Positions 60,247 to 64,000 of a stretch of DNA of 64,000 nt are shown piece after piece (within the stretch, counting starts at the first letter, position 1; every line of letters begins with the position of its first letter). Location of the stretch: positions 186,001 through 250,000 of the forward strand of contig CAZBRT010000002.1 in assembly GCA_964494625.1 (NCBI GenBank), read 5' to 3'. The position numbers were made by a program, and so were the translations under genes. This DNA is from UBA2784 sp964494625 (lineage in GTDB: Bacteria; Pseudomonadota; Alphaproteobacteria; Micropepsales; Micropepsaceae). The notes below the pieces were generated by a model, which worked only from the letters and a program-made list of their open reading frames with translations, had not been told where the DNA came from and ran no database searches.

Positions 60247-60915
60247 CTAAGGCGTCCGATTGTCCAGCGTGTTGATTTCCTTGCTCCACATGGCCTGGAA
60301 ATCCTCGGTTGTGTTGGTCCGTGGATAGGGTGTCGCGGGCACGGGCACGCCCAGGAACCGGCACAGGGGCTCCCAACCCTCACTTGCCTCGAACACCAGC
60401 AGACGATCTTTCGGGACCTGTGCGATCACCGCCTCGTTGTGGCGGCGGAACATGGAAAGTATCGCGTCCTTGTCGGCAAGGTCAGGGCCGATGGCCGCCT
60501 TCACCAAATTCTTGAACATGAGCGCCATCATGGGCGCGCCTTCCGCTGGCGCATCAAGCGCGCGTTTGATCGGATTGAAGATCGTTGCCTGCACGCTTTT
60601 CCACCAGCTTTCGGGGTCGCGCAGCGACAGGAGGATTTTTGCATCGGGATAGCGCACGGCCAGGTCGCGCCAGAAATGGCAGGCTGGCCAATCAACCGTC
60701 GCCGCAAAGCCTTCGAAGGCGCGCGCAAAATCCAGCGTGACGCCGCCGGGCAGCAATGACTGGGCAAAGGCGTCGCGCCAGAACACATGCGCATCCGGCC
60801 GCGGGAACACTTCGCGCATGTGATAGCAGGGACCAAAGCCGATTTGTTCCAGCGCGATTTTCAGCGACGCTGTTCCGGTGCGGCCAAGCCCCGCCCCGAT
60901 CACCTTGAGTGTCAT
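60247..60915 (-). CDS. Sulfotransferase family protein
   Basis: The 222-residue protein begins MTLKVIGAGLGRTGTASLKIAL, with the phosphosulfate-binding loop (residues 7-16), and has LLSLRDPESWWKSV at the 3'-phosphate site; PDAKILLSLRDPE is typical of the group related to Sulfotransfer_4/PF17784. The acceptor is unknown. Its start overlaps the TetR stop as ATGA, so the two are one operon. It is only distantly like the sulfotransferase at 10306. Confidence 0.82.
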   Translation of the reverse strand: MTLKVIGAGLGRTGTASLKIALEQIGFGPCYHMREVFPRPDAHVFWRDAFAQSLLPGGVTLDFARAFEGFAATVDWPACHFWRDLAVRYPDAKILLSLRDPESWWKSVQATIFNPIKRALDAPAEGAPMMALMFKNLVKAAIGPDLADKDAILSMFRRHNEAVIAQVPKDRLLVFEASEGWEPLCRFLGVPVPATPYPRTNTTEDFQAMWSKEINTLDNRTP

Positions 60916-61574
60916 GCTGCTTTCCCGAGTTTCGTGCGCGCGGGCATCGCCACGGGGCGGCCCGTCAAATAGCCCGTGATCATGCGGGACAATTCCGCGC
61001 CAAGCAATCCGGCGTCGACGGGCGCATCCTTGTGGATCATCGTGTCATGCACAGCGGCTTCGACCGTGCGGATCACCAGATAGGCCGCAAGACCCGTGTC
61101 AGGCACCGCCAGCTCGTGCGCGCGATGGTCCAGCAGTCCCTTCAGCTTGCCATGGACCTCCTGCTCGAAGGCACGGAACTCGGGCACGGGGCCGATACGC
61201 GGGATTTCGTCCGACAGCACACGGTGCAATTCCGGATTGACCATGTGGACCCGGATGGCTGCATCGATCATCACCCCCACCATCGCTTCGGTGTCGAGCG
61301 TTTCGACACGCCGGAACACCGCGTCAAAGGCCGCACGCAGTTCGGCGTGGTGGCGGTGCTCAAGCTCTGCCACCAGCGATTCCTTGTTGGGGAAATACTG
61401 GTAGAGCGACCCGACCGAGACACCGGCCCTTTCGGCCACGCTGTTGGTGGTCATCCCGTCAAACCCGTGTTTGACGAGAATGCGAGCCGCCGCCTCAAGA
61501 ATGACCTCGACGGTGGCGTGGGCGCGCGCCTGTGTCGGCAGTTTCCGGGGGCGGATGCGACGGCGGACGGGCAT
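60912..61574 (-). CDS. TetR family transcriptional regulator
   Basis: The 220-residue repressor has a helix-turn-helix (about 18-64): ATVEVILEAAARILVKHGFDGMTTNSVAERAGVSVGSLYQYFPNKESL. The ligand-binding domain follows. It is coupled to the sulfotransferase downstream and divergent from the O-methyltransferase. Two similar 16-nt repeats in the shared promoter region are its likely operators, so it probably controls both units. Confidence 0.93.
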   Translation of the reverse strand: MPVRRRIRPRKLPTQARAHATVEVILEAAARILVKHGFDGMTTNSVAERAGVSVGSLYQYFPNKESLVAELEHRHHAELRAAFDAVFRRVETLDTEAMVGVMIDAAIRVHMVNPELHRVLSDEIPRIGPVPEFRAFEQEVHGKLKGLLDHRAHELAVPDTGLAAYLVIRTVEAAVHDTMIHKDAPVDAGLLGAELSRMITGYLTGRPVAMPARTKLGKAA

Positions 61575-61607
61575 GGATCGGTTCCCCGAAAAAGACGAGT
61601 AGTGAAA

Positions 61608-61649
61608 ACGAGCGTTGGCTCATATCTTCATAGACGAGCATTTACTCAT
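61608..61649. promoter_or_regulatory. Candidate tandem TetR operators
   Basis: ACGAGCGTTGGCTCAT (61608-61623) and ACGAGCATTTACTCAT (61634-61649) are direct repeats, 26 bp start to start, and each is itself a partial palindrome (GAGC...GCTC, GAG...CTC). They lie between the divergent tetR and O-methyltransferase genes. Confidence 0.55.
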
Positions 61650-61665
61650 GTTCAAGGACAAGATC

Positions 61666-62373
61666 ATGACAGCCCCCGCATCGACGATCACCATGACCGC
61701 CCATCCGCGCCCCACACTTGACCTGCCCGAAGTCTCCGAATTGCTTGTGCGCCTTCACAAAGCGGCGCGACGGGACTGGATCGCCTATCTGCGCGCGCTG
61801 CCGGGGTTTGCCTGGCGACGGCTTTCCGGCCAGTCGCTGTGGCAGGCGGCAACGCCCGCGATGGCCAATGCCTATATTCCGATGAGCGAGGACCAAGGGC
61901 GGTTCATGTACCAGATCGCCCGCCTCATCAAAGCGCGCACGATCGTGGAGTACGGCACGTCGTTTGGCATTTCGTCGATCTATCTCGCGGCAGCCGCCTG
62001 CGAGAACGAAGGCCGCTTTATCGGCAGCGAGCTTGTTGCATCAAAAGCGGCCATCGCCCGGCGCAATCTCGACACGGCGGGCCTTGGGCCCTGGTCCGAA
62101 GTGCGCGAGGGCGATGCCATGGAGACGCTTGCGCGCATCGATACGCCCGTCGACTTCCTGCTGCTGGACGGCTGGAAGGACAATTACACGGAGGTTCTTG
62201 CCATGATGCGCCCGAAACTCTCCAAGGGCGCTGTCGTTGTAGCCGACGACCTTGACGCGTTCCCGCGCAAGCTTGCGCCTTTCAAGGCCTATATCCGCGA
62301 TCCCGCGAACGGCTTTGAAAGCGTGCCCCTGCATATCGGTGACGGCATCGAATTTGCCGTCTATCACGGTTGA
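61666..62373 (+). CDS. SAM-dependent O-methyltransferase (class I)
   Basis: The 235-residue protein has the SAM motif ARTIVEYGTSFGISSIYLAAA, then GSELVASKAAIARRNL and VREGDAMETL, and LLLDGWKDNY in the catechol-O-methyltransferase-like position; VVADDLDAF follows. The substrate is unknown, possibly a phenolic or small metabolite. ATG 61666 behind AAGGA is preferred; earlier ATGs at 61648 and 61615 are possible. It is divergent from the TetR-sulfotransferase operon. Confidence 0.85.
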   Translation: MTAPASTITMTAHPRPTLDLPEVSELLVRLHKAARRDWIAYLRALPGFAWRRLSGQSLWQAATPAMANAYIPMSEDQGRFMYQIARLIKARTIVEYGTSFGISSIYLAAAACENEGRFIGSELVASKAAIARRNLDTAGLGPWSEVREGDAMETLARIDTPVDFLLLDGWKDNYTEVLAMMRPKLSKGAVVVADDLDAFPRKLAPFKAYIRDPANGFESVPLHIGDGIEFAVYHG

Positions 62374-62438
62374 GAGCCCCCGCCCCGGTCCCCCCGCTCC
62401 TGTGAATGACTTGACAGCGCGCGCCATACGGGTTCGAC

Positions 62439-63944
62439 ATGGGGGCCGTTCAGAACCGGTTCCCTGCCCTCCCGGATGCCCTCCTTTCCGCGCGCGACAT
62501 GATCAAGCTCCAGCCCGTTTTGTTCGTGCTCGGCCTCATCATTTGTGCGCTTGGCGTTGCCATGGGCGCGGTCGGCGCTTTTGACTATGTGGTGGACGGG
62601 CTGGAGACGAGCCAGTTCATCGGCTGTGCCGCCATCACCCTTTTTGCAGGCGGCGCGCTGTGCCTGGCCTCGCGCGGGCCGATCACCGGGTTCAATCACC
62701 GGCAGGCCTTCATCCTCACCGTGCTTTCCTGGGTCGTGGGTTGCGCCTTTGCCGCACTGCCGATCGCGGTCACGCAGAATGTCTCCTATGCCGGCGCCTA
62801 TTTCGAGACGATGTCGGGTCTGACGACAACGGGCTCATCCGTGCTGGTGGGCCTTGATACGATGCCGGTCGGTACGCTTTTGTGGCGCTCGCTGCTGCAA
62901 TGGATGGGCGGCGTCGGCATCATCGTTTTGGCTATCGCCATCCTGCCCTTCCTGCGGGTGGGCGGCATGCAGCTGTTCAAGTCGGAGTCGTCCGACAAGT
63001 CTGAAAAGGTGTTGCCGCGCGCCAGCGAACTCGCCTCGGCCACCATCCGCATCTACCTCCTGCTGACCGTCGTCTGTGCGCTCTTCTACTTTGCGGCCGG
63101 CATGAACGGATTTGATGCCGTGGCGCATGCGATGACCACGCTTTCGACCGGCGGCTATTCAACGTCGGACGCCTCGTTCGGCAATTGGGGTGACCCGGCC
63201 ATCCACTGGATCGCAGTCATCTTCATGTTTCTCGGCGGCCTGCCCTTCGTGCTGTTCGTGAAAATCTCGCAGGGCAATTTCGCGGCACTGTTCAAGGACA
63301 GCCAGGTGAGGGCCTTTGTCGGCATCATCGCGGTTACGGCTGCCGCCATTGCCGTGTGGCTGGTGTTCACCAAGCATCTGGACGGCGAGGTGGCGGTCAG
63401 GCTTGCCGTATTCAATGTCGTATCGCTCATCACCACCACCGGCTTTGCGCTGGGTGACTATAATCTGTGGGGCGGATTTCCGCTGATTGTCGTGTTCATG
63501 CTGATGTTCATCGGCGGCACGTCGGGATCCACGGCGGGCGGCATAAAAGTGTTCCGCCTGCAGATCATCGCGATCGCCATGCGCATGCAGGTGCAACGCA
63601 TGATCCATCCGCACGCCGTGCTGCCGCGCACCTATGCCGAAACGCGGCTGTCGGACGAGCTGATCGCCTCGGTCGTGATCTTTGCCAATGTCTATATATT
63701 GACCGTGGTGATGATTGCGCTTGGCGTTGCCGCCACAGGCGCGGATTTCATCACCGCGCTCACCGGTGCGGCAACTGCCGTGGGCAATGTCGGCCCCGGT
63801 ATCGGCGCGGTCATCGGCCCGGCCAGCAATTTTTCGACCCTTTCCGACACCGCGCTGTGGTTCCTGTCGCTGGGCATGCTGTTGGGGCGGCTTGAGCTCA
63901 TGACTTTCTTCATCATGCTGATGCCCGCGTTCTGGCGCGACTGA
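62439..63944 (+). CDS. trkH: TrkH family potassium uptake protein
   Basis: The 501-residue inner membrane protein has about ten to eleven helices. The four potassium-pore loops are recognisable: SGLTTTGSSV, TTLSTGGYST, SLITTTGFAL and TAVGNVGPG. With the cytosolic regulator TrkA it drives K+ uptake. trkA is not in the window. ATG 62439 is used; ATG 62499 (MIKLQPVLFVLG) is where family similarity starts and may be the true start. Confidence 0.92.
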   Translation: MGAVQNRFPALPDALLSARDMIKLQPVLFVLGLIICALGVAMGAVGAFDYVVDGLETSQFIGCAAITLFAGGALCLASRGPITGFNHRQAFILTVLSWVVGCAFAALPIAVTQNVSYAGAYFETMSGLTTTGSSVLVGLDTMPVGTLLWRSLLQWMGGVGIIVLAIAILPFLRVGGMQLFKSESSDKSEKVLPRASELASATIRIYLLLTVVCALFYFAAGMNGFDAVAHAMTTLSTGGYSTSDASFGNWGDPAIHWIAVIFMFLGGLPFVLFVKISQGNFAALFKDSQVRAFVGIIAVTAAAIAVWLVFTKHLDGEVAVRLAVFNVVSLITTTGFALGDYNLWGGFPLIVVFMLMFIGGTSGSTAGGIKVFRLQIIAIAMRMQVQRMIHPHAVLPRTYAETRLSDELIASVVIFANVYILTVVMIALGVAATGADFITALTGAATAVGNVGPGIGAVIGPASNFSTLSDTALWFLSLGMLLGRLELMTFFIMLMPAFWRD

Positions 63945-63957
63945 TTGCACCTCGCCT

Positions 63958-64000
63958 TCAGGCGCGGTGCGCGCGGCCCCAGTAATTGAACCCGGCAAAG
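63958..64000 (-). CDS. C-terminal fragment of a convergent gene at the window edge
   Basis: On the minus strand a frame reading FAGFNYWGRAHRA ends in TGA at 63960-63958, 13 nt past the trkH stop. Only 13 codons are visible, so this rests on spacing and on the protein-like composition. The gene cannot be identified. Confidence 0.3.
   Translation of the reverse strand, partial: FAGFNYWGRAHRA

Noticed and set aside
1..64000. CRISPR arrays, rRNA operons, prophage or integrase genes
   Set aside because: I looked for regularly spaced repeats, rRNA sequence, and phage or recombinase motifs and found none. Of the tRNAs, I confirmed four (Asp, Val, Leu, Thr); the count of five given in the summary is wrong and four is correct.

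Overview
This 64 kb window is chromosomal DNA of a high-GC alphaproteobacterium. Three things point to this class. The first is the minus-strand order tig, clpP, clpX, lon, hupB, followed by the nuo operon. The second is the glnB-glnA pair. The third is the set of gene families present: PCu(A)C copper chaperone, SoxR with its iron-sulfur cysteines, and the transglutaminase / alpha-E / ATP-grasp cluster. Genus cannot be assigned from the sequence alone; a Caulobacterales- or Rhizomicrobium-like organism is only a guess. A run of 10 Ns inside an aminotransferase gene shows that this is a scaffolded draft or metagenome assembly. No rRNA, CRISPR array, intact insertion sequence, integrase or prophage was seen. 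Five tRNAs are present: Asp-GTC, Val-TAC, Leu-TAG, Thr-TGT, with Val and Asp bracketing an accessory block (four named species, see list; no fifth was confirmed).

Layout. 1-2.9 kb: start of the nuo (respiratory complex I) operon, nuoABCD, read leftwards, behind tRNA-Asp. 3.0-11.5 kb: a metabolic block between tRNA-Asp and tRNA-Val, with an FAD oxidoreductase, a PadR-controlled membrane protein, an aldehyde dehydrogenase, a diguanylate cyclase, two PaaG-like enoyl-CoA hydratase/isomerases, a sulfotransferase and an SRPBCC protein. 11.7-18.5 kb: protein quality control, with HU, Lon, ClpX, ClpP and trigger factor. 18.9-27.4 kb: a small protein plus retropepsin-like protease pair, NAD(P)HX repair enzyme, amidase, phosphatase, thiolase-like protein, copper chaperone, AAC(3)-like acetyltransferase and a VOC protein that appears to be SoxR-activated. 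27.5-31.3 kb: soxR, glnA, glnB and the gapped aminotransferase. 31.4-42.3 kb: RhlE helicase, membrane and hydrolase genes, tRNA-Thr, glutaryl-CoA dehydrogenase, a glycosyltransferase with an exported partner, parE and a small winged-helix regulator with its membrane-protein partner. 42.5-48.1 kb: the transglutaminase / alpha-E / ATP-grasp operon with an intercalated 62-residue ORF, a TauE/SafE permease and a LysR regulator.

The most unusual part is 48.1-59.6 kb. A MoxR AAA ATPase gene (48146-48994) and a CoxE-type VWA gene (58377-59552) form a pair that is normally encoded side by side, but here about 9.4 kb separates them. The intervening segment holds an ArsR-type repressor with a fatty acid desaturase, a small lipoprotein, a second RhlE helicase, and a family of exported proteins built on a recurring module: a His/Tyr-x-x-SGxxCP-like start, then a second cysteine 24-27 residues later. 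I count eight copies of this module in six genes (51039, 53553, 54188, 54732, 55265 twice, 57127 twice). Five of them lie in a tight co-directional run with overlapping or nearly overlapping starts and stops. I do not recognise the family. This is my leading candidate for an undescribed system, probably acting in the periplasm or outside the cell.

59.5-64 kb: an EF-hand lipoprotein, a second sulfotransferase co-transcribed with a TetR repressor, a divergent O-methyltransferase, the potassium transporter TrkH, and the tail of one further minus-strand gene at the edge.
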